Assembly: GCA_019115045.1 (NCBI GenBank)
Contig: DXEI01000040.1
Coordinates: forward strand, 1-37,880
Reading direction: 5' to 3'
Source of the DNA: Candidatus Gemmiger excrementipullorum
GTDB taxonomy: Bacteria > Bacillota > Clostridia > Oscillospirales > Ruminococcaceae
Length of the DNA: 37,880 nt
Notes under the pieces: generated by a model
Told to the model about the DNA's origin: nothing
Database searches by the model: none
The model's input: the letters and a program-made list of their open reading frames with translations, nothing else
Made by a program: the position numbers and the translations under genes
Shown: piece after piece, positions 16,275 through 25,915 of the stretch
Numbering within the stretch: position 1 is the first letter of the stretch
Layout: each line of letters opens with the position of its first letter

Positions 16275-17615
16275 TCAGTCCTCCAGTTTTTCCTCCGCGT
16301 AGCCGTAGAGGTCGTAGGTGTCGGCGTCGGTGATGGTCACGTTGTAAAACGCGCCGGTCTCCAGCGGGGTATCGGCCGGCGTCAGCACGTTGCCGTCGAT
16401 CTCGGGGCAGTCGGCTTTGGTGCGCAGCAGGTACATGCCGGTCTCGTCGTCGACGCCGTCGCAGATGCACTCCAGCGTCTGGCCGACCTTGGCCTGCTCG
16501 CATCCGGCGCTGACCTCGGCCTGCAGTTCCATGATATGGTCGGCGCGGCGCTGCTTGGTCTCTTCGTCCAGCTGGCCGTCCATGCGGGCGGCGACGGTGT
16601 TTTCCTCGGCCGAATAGGCAAAGCAGCCCAGGCGGTCAAAGCGCATCGTCTTGACGAAATCGCACAGCTCGGCGTACTGTTCCTCGCTCTCGCCGGGGAA
16701 GCCGGCGATCAGCGTCGTGCGCAGCGTGATGCCGGGGATGGCCGCGCGCAGCCGGGCGACGGCGCCCTCGATCTCGGCGCGGCCGCCGCGGCGGTTCATC
16801 GCCCTAAGGATGGCGTCGTTGCAGTGCTGGATCGGCAGGTCCAGGTAGGGCACGACCTTGGTGTTGCGCACCATGGCGGCGATGAAGGCGTCGCTGATGC
16901 GCTCGGGGTAGGCGTAGAGGATGCGCACCCAGCGGATGCCGTCGATCTGCTGCAGGGCGTCCAGCAGGTCACAGACGGCGCCGGGCTGGCCCCAGTCCTC
17001 GCCGTAGGCGGTGGGGTCCTGCGCGACGAGGATCAGCTCCCGCACGCCCTCGCCGGCCAGCCAGCGGGCCTCGGCCACGCAGTCCGCCAGCGGGCGGCTG
17101 CGCAGCGGCCCGCGGATGAGCGGGATGGCGCAGTAATGGCAGCGGTTGTTGCAGCCCTCGGCAATTTTTAAGTAGGCGTAGTGGCGCGGGGTGGAGATGA
17201 CGCGCGCCCCGCCCAGCGGCATGGCGCTTTTGGGGCCGTAGCTTTCGACCTGGCCTGCGCCCGGCGTGCACACGCGCGCCACGATGGCCGGCAGCGCCGC
17301 GTTGGAGCCGATGCCGACGACGGCGTCGACCTCGGGGATCTCCTGCACGATCTGCTGTTTGTAGCGCTCGGCCAGGCAGCCGGTGACGATGACTTTGAGC
17401 GCGGGGTTCTGCTGTTTGTACTGGCAGGCCATGAGGATGTTCTCGATGGCTTCGGCCTTGGCGGACTCGATAAACCCGCAGGTGTTGACGATGATGACGT
17501 CGGCTTCGGCCGGGTCGGCGACGGTGGTGTGCCCGGCTTTGAGCAGCGCGTGGCAGAACACGTCGGCGTCGACCTGGTTTTTGGGGCAGCCGAGCGAGAT
17601 GATGGCAATGTTCAT
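16275..17615 (-). CDS. rimO: Ribosomal protein S12 methylthiotransferase
   Basis: A protein of 446 residues. RimO is a radical-SAM enzyme that methylthiolates an aspartate of ribosomal protein S12. The N-terminal UPF0004 domain has cysteines C10, C46 and C80 for one Fe-S cluster. The radical SAM motif is CNNRCHYC (C155, C159, C162) for the other. A C-terminal TRAM domain ends TDADTYDLYGYAEE. The start MNIAIISLGCPKNQVD is typical of RimO rather than MiaB. It lies nine bases after recX and three before pgsA, in one operon. Confidence 0.95.
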   Translation of the reverse strand: MNIAIISLGCPKNQVDADVFCHALLKAGHTTVADPAEADVIIVNTCGFIESAKAEAIENILMACQYKQQNPALKVIVTGCLAERYKQQIVQEIPEVDAVVGIGSNAALPAIVARVCTPGAGQVESYGPKSAMPLGGARVISTPRHYAYLKIAEGCNNRCHYCAIPLIRGPLRSRPLADCVAEARWLAGEGVRELILVAQDPTAYGEDWGQPGAVCDLLDALQQIDGIRWVRILYAYPERISDAFIAAMVRNTKVVPYLDLPIQHCNDAILRAMNRRGGRAEIEGAVARLRAAIPGITLRTTLIAGFPGESEEQYAELCDFVKTMRFDRLGCFAYSAEENTVAARMDGQLDEETKQRRADHIMELQAEVSAGCEQAKVGQTLECICDGVDDETGMYLLRTKADCPEIDGNVLTPADTPLETGAFYNVTITDADTYDLYGYAEEKLED

Positions 17616-17624
17616 ACGGTTCCT

Positions 17625-18271
17625 TTATGTGTCGGTGTCAGGGTCGGGTTCTTGCGCGCAGGCGGCCAGTGCCGCGCGGATGACCGCGTGGGAAAACCCG
17701 CGCCGGGCCAGCGCCGCCGCTACCTGGTCGCGCTTGCCGGCGGCCAGCCTGGCGGCGTACTGCCGCGTCAGCAGCGCGCAGGCGTTTTCCAGCTCGGGGT
17801 CGGGGGCGTCGCCGTCCGCCGCGGCGAACAGCGCTTCGACGGCATCGGCGGCGGTGTCGCGGTCGACGCCCTTGGCGGCGAGGTCCTGCAGAATTTCCCG
17901 CCGGCTTTTGCGCTTGCGCAGCAGCTCGGCCGCGCGGCGGCGGGCAAAACCGGCGTCGTCCAAAAGGCCCAGTTCGCCGGCGCGCGCCACGGCCCAGGCG
18001 GCGCTGGGCGCGTCGAATTTGCGGCAGAGTTTTTGGTACAGCTCACCGGCGGCGTGGTCGCGCAGGGCCAGGTAGTCCATGGCTTTGTCCAGCGCGCGGC
18101 GGGTCTCGCTCTGCTTGCGCAGGTCCTCGGCCTGCCAGGGCTCGAGGTCGTCCCCCTCATGCAGCGCGGCGCGCGCAAAGGTGTCTGCGTCAAGCGAGAA
18201 AGCGAACTCGCCGTCCAAAAACAGCGCCAAGCGGCCTTTTTTTGTCTCTTTGATCTGGGTCAGGTGCGGCA

Positions 18272-18275
<4 letters not shown>
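17625..18275 (-). CDS. recX: RecA regulatory protein RecX
   Basis: A protein of 216 residues composed of repeated three-helix units, as in RecX, which binds the RecA filament and modulates its activity. Recognisable parts are the N-terminal beta hairpin ([19 protein letters not shown]), [23 protein letters not shown] and [16 protein letters not shown], then a C-terminal repeat with [13 protein letters not shown]. The start ATG overlaps the recA stop as ATGA (18275-18272), so translation is coupled. A second ATG follows immediately and could also serve. Confidence 0.93.
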
Positions 18276-19450
<1,175 letters not shown>

Positions 19451-19513
19451 GTTGTGTTACTCCTTTTGCTCGTTTGCGGGCGTTTGTACCCGGTATCGTT
19501 TGCGTTTGGCTCT

Positions 19514-19542
19514 ATTATATACGAACGCAGCGCAAATTACAA
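19514..19542 (-). promoter_or_regulatory. Sigma-A-type promoter of recA
   Basis: On the minus strand TTGTAA (19537-19542), a 17-bp spacer and a consensus TATAAT (19514-19519), about 64 bases upstream of the recA start. Confidence 0.88.
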
Positions 19543-19554
19543 CCATTTGTTGTA
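19538..19554. promoter_or_regulatory. Palindrome over the recA -35 box, candidate operator
   Basis: TACAAC-CATTT-GTTGTA is a perfect 6+5+6 inverted repeat whose left arm covers five of six bases of the recA -35 box. A bound protein here would block RNA polymerase. It does not match the usual CGAAC-N4-GTTCG LexA site. Confidence 0.5.
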
Positions 19555-19581
19555 CGTTTTTGGCCCCATAAAGGGGATTTT

Positions 19582-20412
19582 TTACACCGGCGCGTCCGGT
19601 TTTTGCAGCAAAATGACGCGGTCGTTGCCGCCGTAGTCCTTGCGGCAGGCGCCGTTCTGCCAGCCATACTGCCGCCCCAGCGCCAGCACCGCCGCCGCCT
19701 GGGCGCAGCCGATCTCCACCACCAGCCAGCCGCCGGGGCGCAGCGGCGCGCGGTACTGCTGCGTCAGCAGGCGGTAAAACGCCAGCCCGTCGGGCCCGCC
19801 GTCCAGCGCCAGCGCCGGTTCGTGCGCGGTCTCGGGCATGCGGGCGGCCATCTCGGCCGCCGTCAGGTAGGGCGGGTTGCACAGGATCAGATCGACGCTT
19901 TGCGGCGCCAGCGTCCGGTGCCAGGCGAACACATCGGCCTGTACGGTCTTGACGCCGGTGCCGTGGGTGTTGACCTGCAGGTAGGGCCAGGCGTCGGGGC
20001 TTTTTTCGACACAGGTCACCTGCGCGCCGGGGCAGCTGCGCGCCACGCCCAGGCCCAGGCAGCCGGTGCCGGCGCAGAGGTCCAGCACGACGGGCGCGGC
20101 GATGCCGCGCAGGCATTCGACGGCGGCCTCGCAGACGACTTCGCTGTCGGCACGCGGGCAGAGCACGCCGGGCCCGACCTGGAGCGTAAAGTCCAAAAAA
20201 TCCCACGTGCCCAGCAGGTATTGCAGCGGTTCGCGCGCGGCGCGGCGCGCGGCCAGTGCGTCCAGGCGTTCGGCTTCCGCCGGTGTGGGCCCGTCGTCGA
20301 GGCGGGGGTCCCGCCCGGTGACAAAGCGGTAGAGCTGCGCGGCGTCAAAGTGCGCGTCGGGCACGCCGGCCGCCTGCAGCCGGGCGCACAGCGCGCGGTA
20401 GGCGGCGTTCAC
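19582..20412 (-). CDS. prmC: Peptide chain release factor N5-glutamine methyltransferase
   Basis: A protein of 276 residues. PrmC methylates the Gln of the GGQ motif in release factors RF1 and RF2. The N-terminal helical domain includes PLQYLLG (62-68). The SAM-binding core has DLCAGTGCLG (111-120) and the catalytic NPPY (179-182). The family motif PRADSE is near residue 86. The start codon is GTG at 20412-20410, overlapping the stop of the DUF1385 gene as GTGA, so translation is coupled. prfA, often nearby, is not in the window. Confidence 0.95.
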   Translation of the reverse strand: MNAAYRALCARLQAAGVPDAHFDAAQLYRFVTGRDPRLDDGPTPAEAERLDALAARRAAREPLQYLLGTWDFLDFTLQVGPGVLCPRADSEVVCEAAVECLRGIAAPVVLDLCAGTGCLGLGVARSCPGAQVTCVEKSPDAWPYLQVNTHGTGVKTVQADVFAWHRTLAPQSVDLILCNPPYLTAAEMAARMPETAHEPALALDGGPDGLAFYRLLTQQYRAPLRPGGWLVVEIGCAQAAAVLALGRQYGWQNGACRKDYGGNDRVILLQKPDAPV

Positions 20413-21335
20413 CAGCGGCCCTCCTCCCGGTCCTGGGGCAGCACCGGCGTGACGGCGGCGATGGCGACCTCGATCATGGAATCGTCGGGTTCAAACGTCG
20501 TCAGGCGCTGCATCCACAGCCCCGGCTGCGAGATGATGCGCGACAGCGCGCTGTGGGAGCGCCCGGCCCACTTGAGCACCTCGTACGACAAACCGACGAG
20601 CAGCGGGAACATGCACAGTTTATACACGACGCGCAGCCCGGTGCTGGTCCAGGGCAGCACGGCGTAGAGGAAGATGCTGAGGATGATGACCAAAATCATA
20701 AAGCTGGTGCCGCAGCGCGGGTGGAACCGGCTTTGTTTGCGGACGTTTTCCACCGTGAGGGGCAGGCCGGCCTCATAGCAGGCGATGGTCTTGTGCTCGG
20801 CGCCGTGGTACTCAAACACGCGGTGCAGCTCGCGGTAGCGCGTGCACAGGAACATATACCCCAAAAAGATCGCCATTTTGAGCACGCCCTCGAGGATGAC
20901 GCGCGGCCAGCGCCCCAGCGGCAGGACCTGCCCCGCCAGCCCGGTGAGGAAGGTGGGCAAAAACGTGAACAGAAACAGCGCCAGCACGACGCCGGCAAAC
21001 GCCGCGCAGGCCATGAGCGCGTTCTGGAACGCCGGGCCGGTGTGCGCCTCGAGCCATTGGTCGAACTTGCTCTGGGGCTCTTCGTCCTCGCCCTGCAGGG
21101 CGATGTCGGCCGCGTGCATGAGGTAGTGGTAGCCTTTGTAGAGGTTTTCGGCCATGTTGCAGACGCCGCGCACCAGCGGCACTTTGTTGTACCAGTGGGT
21201 GCGCACGGTGTCGTAGGTCAGGTCGATCTCGCCGTCGGGGCGGCGCACCGCGCAGCAGATGGTGTGCGGGCCGCGCATCATGATGCCCTCCATCAGGGCC
21301 TGGCCGCCGATGGAGGTGCGGAATTCATTGGGCAT
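20409..21335 (-). CDS. DUF1385 membrane protein (YqhQ-like)
   Basis: A protein of 308 residues that matches the DUF1385 family, called predicted metal-dependent enzymes with no established function. The N-terminus has SIGGQALMEGIMMRGP. The middle has three or four membrane segments. A conserved stretch follows with EYHGAEHKTI and FHPRCGTSF, whose His, Glu and Cys residues could bind a metal. The ATG at 21335 follows AAAAGGAG; the frame opens nine codons earlier without need. Pairing with prmC is common in Clostridia. It lies 43 bases after the histidine kinase gene and may share its transcript. Confidence 0.9.
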   Translation of the reverse strand: MPNEFRTSIGGQALMEGIMMRGPHTICCAVRRPDGEIDLTYDTVRTHWYNKVPLVRGVCNMAENLYKGYHYLMHAADIALQGEDEEPQSKFDQWLEAHTGPAFQNALMACAAFAGVVLALFLFTFLPTFLTGLAGQVLPLGRWPRVILEGVLKMAIFLGYMFLCTRYRELHRVFEYHGAEHKTIACYEAGLPLTVENVRKQSRFHPRCGTSFMILVIILSIFLYAVLPWTSTGLRVVYKLCMFPLLVGLSYEVLKWAGRSHSALSRIISQPGLWMQRLTTFEPDDSMIEVAIAAVTPVLPQDREEGRW

Positions 21336-21378
21336 GGGGTCTCCTTTTCTTATCCGGTACAAAATGCGGCGGCACGGG

Positions 21379-22827
21379 TCAGATCGTCTCGTGCAGGTGT
21401 TCCTGGCCGGGGCGGTAGACCGGCAGCGTGATGCTGACCGACGTGCCCTGCCCCAGCGCCGAGGTGATCTCCACCACGCCGCCCAGCGCGCGCACGATCT
21501 CGTCGACGAGGGCCAGCCCGATGCCGGACCCGCGCACGGCGTTGCGCGCCTTGAAAAATTTCTGCTTGACTTTGCCCAGGTCGTCGGGCGCGATGCCGCG
21601 GCCCTGGTCGCGCACCGTCGCGGTGACGGTGTCGCCGGTGCGGCGCAGTGTCAGAAAGATGGTGCCGCCGGGCTCGGAATATTTGATGGCGTTGTCCAGC
21701 ACGTTGATGAACACCTGCCGCAGGCGGGCGGCGTCGGCCCAGACCGGGTAGGGTTCGGGCGGTTCCTCATAGGCGAAGTGCAGCCCCTCGCGTTGGATGC
21801 GCGCCTCCACAAACAGGGCGGCGTCGGTGGCTTCGGCCACAAGGTCCAGCACTTCGCAGTTGAGTTTGAGGCCGTTTTGCAGGCGCGAAAAGTCCAGCAG
21901 TTCCTCCACCATCGTGTACAGGCGGTCGGTCTCGGTGCCGATGATCGCCAGGCCGCGGCGGTAGTTTTCGTCGCCGGGGTCGTCGATGGTCTTGATGGTC
22001 TCGACCCAGCCTTTGATGGAGGTCAGCGGCGTGCGCAGCTCATGGCTGACGGAGGAGATGAACTCGTTTTTAAGGCGGTCGTTCTCGGCCAGATCCTCGG
22101 CCATCTGGTTGATGGTGCGGCACAAACGGCCGATCTCGTCGTTGTACTTGGCGTCCGGCAGGCGGGTGTCCAGGTCGCCGCGGGCGATGCGGGTGGCGGT
22201 GGCCTCCACCTCGCCCAGCGGGCGCACGATGGAGCGCACAAAGAACAGCCCGCTCCACAGCATGAGCAAAAACGCCAGTAGGCCGATGCCGGCCGAGGCG
22301 GCGAGGGTGTTGCCCCACTGGCGGTCCACCTGGGTCAGGCTGGTGACCATGCGCATGGCCGTGATGTTGCCCGCCGCATACGGCACCAGCGAGGTGACAG
22401 CCATGACGCGCTCGCCCTGGCGGGTGGTGAAGATGGCCTGCCCGACGCCGCCGGGCTCGGCCAGGGCCTGGGCAAAGTCGGCGCCTTCGGCCAGGTCCTG
22501 CGACATGGTGCCGCTGCTGGTGGCCAGGATGACGCCGCTGGCGTCCAGCAGCATGAACTCGAACTTGTCTTTTTCGTCAAACTGCTCTACGGTGCGGCGC
22601 AGCGCCTGGCCGCGGCTTTCGGCGGTCTCGATGCTGTCGCCGGCCGAGCCGGTGGCCTGCAGCCGCCCGGCGATGGTGGAAAACCGGCTTTCGATGGCGC
22701 GCTGGACGCCGCCGTACAGTTCGCGGTAGCTGGTGTAGAGGAAGATCGCCTCGGCAGCCAGCAGCACCAGCACCATGATGAGCAAGCTGCCCCGCACCCA
22801 GCGGTGGGTGATGCTGGTCTTGGCCAT
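21379..22827 (-). CDS. Membrane sensor histidine kinase
   Basis: A protein of 482 residues with classical architecture. Membrane helices at about 12-31 and 173-197 flank an extracytoplasmic sensor region of about 140 residues that looks like a single PAS/dCache-type domain. A HAMP domain (198-250) follows. The phospho-acceptor is H262 in SSVSHELRTPLTS. The ATPase has the N box around N379, G1 DQGRGI (407-412) and G2 GSGIGLAL (433-440). Together these resemble the WalK/PhoR/VicK-like group. Its partner is the response regulator just upstream. The stimulus cannot be read from the sequence. The gene start lies 37 bases after the regulator's stop. Confidence 0.94.
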   Translation of the reverse strand: MAKTSITHRWVRGSLLIMVLVLLAAEAIFLYTSYRELYGGVQRAIESRFSTIAGRLQATGSAGDSIETAESRGQALRRTVEQFDEKDKFEFMLLDASGVILATSSGTMSQDLAEGADFAQALAEPGGVGQAIFTTRQGERVMAVTSLVPYAAGNITAMRMVTSLTQVDRQWGNTLAASAGIGLLAFLLMLWSGLFFVRSIVRPLGEVEATATRIARGDLDTRLPDAKYNDEIGRLCRTINQMAEDLAENDRLKNEFISSVSHELRTPLTSIKGWVETIKTIDDPGDENYRRGLAIIGTETDRLYTMVEELLDFSRLQNGLKLNCEVLDLVAEATDAALFVEARIQREGLHFAYEEPPEPYPVWADAARLRQVFINVLDNAIKYSEPGGTIFLTLRRTGDTVTATVRDQGRGIAPDDLGKVKQKFFKARNAVRGSGIGLALVDEIVRALGGVVEITSALGQGTSVSITLPVYRPGQEHLHETI

Positions 22828-22864
22828 GCGGCGTTCCCTCCCCTCTTGTGTTGCCGCGGCGCGC

Positions 22865-23563
22865 TCAGGCGTTCCAGCGGTAGCCGTAGCCCCACACCGT
22901 CAGGATATGCTGCGGGTTGCTGGGCTCGTCCTCGATCTTCATGCGCAGGCGGCGGATGTTGACGTCGACGATCTTGACGTCGCCGTAATAGTTCTCGCCC
23001 CAGACGCCTTCCAGGATCTTTTCGCGCACCAGCGCGGTGCCCGGGTTGCGGAAAAACAGCTCCATGATCTGGAACTCGACCTGCGTCAACGCGATGGGCT
23101 GGCCGGCTTTGTACAGCGCGCGGCTTTTTTCGTCCAGCACAAACGGCCCGCTGACGAGCTGCTCGGGGCCGTCGGCCGGCTTGGCGCCCTCGCCGCGGCG
23201 GACGCGGCGGGTCAGGGCTTCGAGCCGGGCGATGAGCTCCGACACCGAGAACGGCTTGGTGATGTAATCGTCGGCGCCGATGGACAGCCCGCGGATCTTA
23301 TCGCTCTCCTGCCCTTTGGCCGACACGATGATGATGCCGATGTCGGCATCGCTGCGGCGGATGGTCTCGCACAGGCTCAGCCCGTCCATGCCGGGCAGCA
23401 TGATGTCCAGCAGGGCGGCATCACAGGGTGCGCCCTGGTGCATCAGTTCCAGCGCGCGCTCGGCGCTGGGGGCCTCCAGCACCTCCCAGCCCGCCATTTT
23501 CAGGTTGAGGGCCACCATCTCGCGGATGCTGGTCTCGTCTTCTACGACCAAAACTCGTTTCAT
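22865..23563 (-). CDS. OmpR/PhoB-family response regulator
   Basis: A protein of 232 residues. The receiver domain has the acidic pocket E8/D9, phospho-acceptor D53 (LLDIMLPGMDG), S81 and K103 (TKPF). The C-terminal winged helix (about 130-232) ends with VDVNIRRLRMKIED and VWGYGYRWNA, typical of PhoB/WalR-like regulators. It should bind tandem direct repeats upstream of target genes. It lies between a lipoprotein gene and the kinase, all on the minus strand, so it forms a three-gene signalling unit. Confidence 0.95.
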   Translation of the reverse strand: MKRVLVVEDETSIREMVALNLKMAGWEVLEAPSAERALELMHQGAPCDAALLDIMLPGMDGLSLCETIRRSDADIGIIIVSAKGQESDKIRGLSIGADDYITKPFSVSELIARLEALTRRVRRGEGAKPADGPEQLVSGPFVLDEKSRALYKAGQPIALTQVEFQIMELFFRNPGTALVREKILEGVWGENYYGDVKIVDVNIRRLRMKIEDEPSNPQHILTVWGYGYRWNA

Positions 23564-23602
23564 GGGTACACCTTCCCTTATGCCGGCGCGGTGGGCGCCG
23601 GG

Positions 23603-24907
23603 TCATTCCTGCCCCAGCAGCACGGTGCCGCTGGTGATGGACTCGATGCTCAAGCCGTAATACGGCGTGACGATGCGGGCCTGCAGCTGCTGGCTGCCGA
23701 TGTTGGCGATGCGCTGGTAGACCAGCGTGCTGCCGGCGGGGTCTTCTCCGGTGGGGTCGACGACGCGGATCTCGCAGTAGATCTTGCTGTTTTCGCTGTC
23801 ACAGACCAGCCAGCCGCTGCCGCCCTGGTTGGTGCGGATGAGCACGCTGCCGTGCATCGACTCCGGCAGAGGCAGGTAGAAGTTGTTCTGGCTGTCGTAG
23901 ACGCCGAACTTGCTGTTGGCGCCGTCGACGGTGGCGTAATCCTCCCACACAAGAAAGAGCAGGCTTTTGTCCATGGGGGGCTGCAGCGTGCCGCCGTCGT
24001 CGACCTCCACCGGGATGTCGATGGTGCCGTTGCCGTCGATGTCGCGGCTGAGCAGCTCGGTATGGTAGCGCTGGGTGCTGCGCTGCAAATTGGCCACGCC
24101 CGGCGGGTGGTAGGGCTGCAAAAAGCCGGTCTCGCCGTCGTACAGGACGATGTCGGACGCCAGGGTGTTGGCGCCGGTCCAGACGTCCATGACCAGGTAC
24201 ATCGCGTCGTCGCGGCCCTGCCCGGCGTGCAGCGCCGCGCAGCCGGTGTAGGTGCCCTCGCCGAGGTTCAGCGTCTGGTAGGAGCGGAACTCCCCCTCGA
24301 CATTCGTCAGCAGCTGCAGGGTCACGCCGCCGTACTCGGTATCGGTGGGCAGGGCCACCACCAGGTCCTGGGTGTCGCCCTTGCCGGTAAAGTCGCCCAG
24401 CACCATCTCGCTGTAGCGGTTGCTGATGATGGTGGTGAGCGCCGCGCCGTCATACTCGTACACGACGAGGTAGCGGTCGCCCTGGGCGCTGCCGTAGCCG
24501 GCCAAGATCTGCTGGCTGGTGGCGTCGCGCAGGTGCGCGGCCGAGAAGGTCTCCACCTCGCTGGAAAGGCCCTCCACCGTCTGGCTGACGCGCCAGCCGT
24601 CCTCGCCTTCCGGTTCCAGCACGGCCAGGAACACGTTGGAGCCCGCCGTGCCGGTGGTGTACAGCACGGCCGCCTCGTTGGTACCGTCGCCGTCCCAGTC
24701 GCCGAAGGCAAACGGGGAAAGGAAATCACCACTGGCCGGGTATTTGAGCGTTGCACTGCCGCCCAGGTAGCTGTTGAGCGCCCGCTGCAGCGCGGCGCTT
24801 TGGCCCGAAAGCTGCGGCGCGCGCAGCAGCGTTTCGACGTCGCCGCCAAACGCGCAGCCCGTCAGCAGCAACGCCGCCAGCGGCAGCGCGGCCAGGGTAC
24901 GGCGCAT
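23603..24907 (-). CDS. Lipoprotein with FG-GAP/VCBS-like repeats, linked to a two-component system
   Basis: A protein of 434 residues. The signal peptide ends in a lipobox LLTGC, so C18 should be lipidated and the protein held on the outer face of the membrane. Calcium-binding-like segments DWDGDGTNE (70-78) and, further on, DIDGNGTID suggest a repeat beta-propeller of the FG-GAP/VCBS type. I do not recognise a named family. The start ATG at 24907 follows GGGAAAGGGGG; the frame extending to 25000 overlaps the promoter. It is the first gene of the run ahead of the response regulator and kinase, so it may be an accessory sensor or a target of that system (inference). Confidence 0.85.
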   Translation of the reverse strand: MRRTLAALPLAALLLTGCAFGGDVETLLRAPQLSGQSAALQRALNSYLGGSATLKYPASGDFLSPFAFGDWDGDGTNEAAVLYTTGTAGSNVFLAVLEPEGEDGWRVSQTVEGLSSEVETFSAAHLRDATSQQILAGYGSAQGDRYLVVYEYDGAALTTIISNRYSEMVLGDFTGKGDTQDLVVALPTDTEYGGVTLQLLTNVEGEFRSYQTLNLGEGTYTGCAALHAGQGRDDAMYLVMDVWTGANTLASDIVLYDGETGFLQPYHPPGVANLQRSTQRYHTELLSRDIDGNGTIDIPVEVDDGGTLQPPMDKSLLFLVWEDYATVDGANSKFGVYDSQNNFYLPLPESMHGSVLIRTNQGGSGWLVCDSENSKIYCEIRVVDPTGEDPAGSTLVYQRIANIGSQQLQARIVTPYYGLSIESITSGTVLLGQE

Positions 24908-24937
24908 ACGGCATCCCCCTTTCCCCCGCGGTTTGAA

Positions 24938-24962
24938 ACATTCATACAGTGTATAGTATACC
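24938..24962 (-). repeat. 25-bp promoter-associated element, copy 1
   Basis: The + strand begins ACATTCATACAG and ends AGTATACC. It shares 22 of 25 positions with 36851-36875. It covers the -10 box and the start region of the lipoprotein gene. Confidence 0.7.
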
Positions 24963-24983
24963 ACAAACCGCCCGTGCCCGCAA
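24955..24983 (-). promoter_or_regulatory. Promoter of the lipoprotein/two-component run
   Basis: On the minus strand TTGCGG (24978-24983), a 17-bp spacer and TATACT (24955-24960), about 48 bases upstream of the start at 24907. Confidence 0.75.
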
Positions 24984-24997
24984 TGCCCCGGGGCGCG

Positions 24998-25036
24998 CAA
25001 AGCCCCTGCGCCCGCACGGCGGCGGGCGCAGGGGCT
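24998..25036 (-). terminator. Hairpin terminator after deoC
   Basis: A perfect 15-bp GC-rich stem (25001-25015 with 25022-25036) with a six-base loop. On the minus strand it is followed only by TTTGCG, so the T-tract is short, but the position 22 bases after the deoC stop fits a terminator. Confidence 0.7.
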
Positions 25037-25058
25037 GGGGGGTTGGTGTGGCAGGCGC

Positions 25059-25733
25059 TCAGTAGCCGGCGCCGGTTTCGCCGGTGGTCAGCAGCTTGAC
25101 CGCGCGGGAGGTGCCCAGGCGGTCAGCCCCGAGGTCGAGGAAGGTCTCGATATCCTCGACCGTCGAGATGCCGCCGGCCGCCTTGATGCGGCAGCGGCCC
25201 TTGACATGCGCGGCAAACAGGGCGATGTCGTGCGCTGTCGCGCCGCCGGTAGAGAAACCGGTGGAGGTCTTGATGAAATCCGCCCCCGCTTCGGGCACGA
25301 TGTCGCACATCTTGATCTTTTCTTCGTCGGTCAGCAGGCAGGTCTCGATGATGACTTTGAGGATCTTGTCCCCCACCGCCGCCTTGACGGCCGCGATGTC
25401 GGCGCGCACATCGTCGTACTGCTTGTTTTTCAGCCAGCCGATGTTGATGACCATGTCGACTTCCGACGCGCCGTTTTCCACCGCCGTTTTGGCCTCAAAC
25501 GCCTTGCTGGCGGTGTCCATAGCGCCGAGGGGGAAGCCCACGACGCAGCACACCGGCACGCGGCCCGCCAGATAGTCGGCCGCCTGTTTGACGTAGCAGG
25601 TGTTGATGCACACAGACGCGCAGTGGTTGGCGGCGGCCTCGTCGCACAGCGCCTGGATCTGCGGCCAGGTGGCCTCCGGCTTGAGCAGCGTGTGGTCTAC
25701 TTTGCCCAGGATATACGCCTTACTGTATTTCAA
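25059..25733 (-). CDS. deoC: Deoxyribose-phosphate aldolase
   Basis: A protein of 224 residues of the class I aldolase type. It splits 2-deoxyribose 5-phosphate into glyceraldehyde 3-phosphate and acetaldehyde in deoxynucleoside catabolism. The Schiff-base lysine is K155 in FIKTSTGFS, the proton-relay lysine is K184 in RIKAAGGI, and the acidic residue is D93 in EVDMVINIG. I chose TTG at 25733-25731, which overlaps the stop of the upstream small gene as TTGA and is preceded by AAAGGAG. An in-frame GTG at 25766 would overlap that gene by 37 bases and lacks a good ribosome site. No other deo genes are in the window. Confidence 0.93.
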   Translation of the reverse strand: MKYSKAYILGKVDHTLLKPEATWPQIQALCDEAAANHCASVCINTCYVKQAADYLAGRVPVCCVVGFPLGAMDTASKAFEAKTAVENGASEVDMVINIGWLKNKQYDDVRADIAAVKAAVGDKILKVIIETCLLTDEEKIKMCDIVPEAGADFIKTSTGFSTGGATAHDIALFAAHVKGRCRIKAAGGISTVEDIETFLDLGADRLGTSRAVKLLTTGETGAGY

Positions 25734-25888
25734 CGGAAGGTTTCTCCTTTCGTGCAGTGTTTGCACAGGCGTGCCTGGTGCATGCCCAGCGCGGCAAACA
25801 CGATGGCCGTGACGCTGACGCTGGCGCCGACGATGCCCAGGATGAGCCCGACGAGCCGGAAGGCCCGGCCGCGTACCTTGTTTTTCAT
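25730..25888 (-). CDS. 52-residue single-span membrane peptide
   Basis: A short gene with strong support: AAGGAGG eight bases before ATG at 25888 and a TTGA overlap with deoC at its end. The peptide has a basic N-terminus (MKNKVRGRAFR), one membrane helix (about 11-34) and a C-terminal tail with CKHC. I do not recognise a family. It may simply couple translation to deoC, or be a small membrane protein in its own right. The CxxC pair could bind metal or form a disulfide. Confidence 0.75.
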   Translation of the reverse strand: MKNKVRGRAFRLVGLILGIVGASVSVTAIVFAALGMHQARLCKHCTKGETFR

Positions 25889-25915
25889 AACAGTCGCCTC
25901 CTTATGATCGTTGGA

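Noticed and set aside
19451..19560. Classical Gram-positive LexA box upstream of recA
   Set aside because: A CGAAC half-site is present (19522-19526) but the matching GTTCG half at the correct spacing is not.
19564..19583. CCCC-ATAAA-GGGG followed by ATTTTTT on the + strand
   Set aside because: It looks like a small + strand terminator, but the stem is only four base pairs and no + strand gene precedes it.
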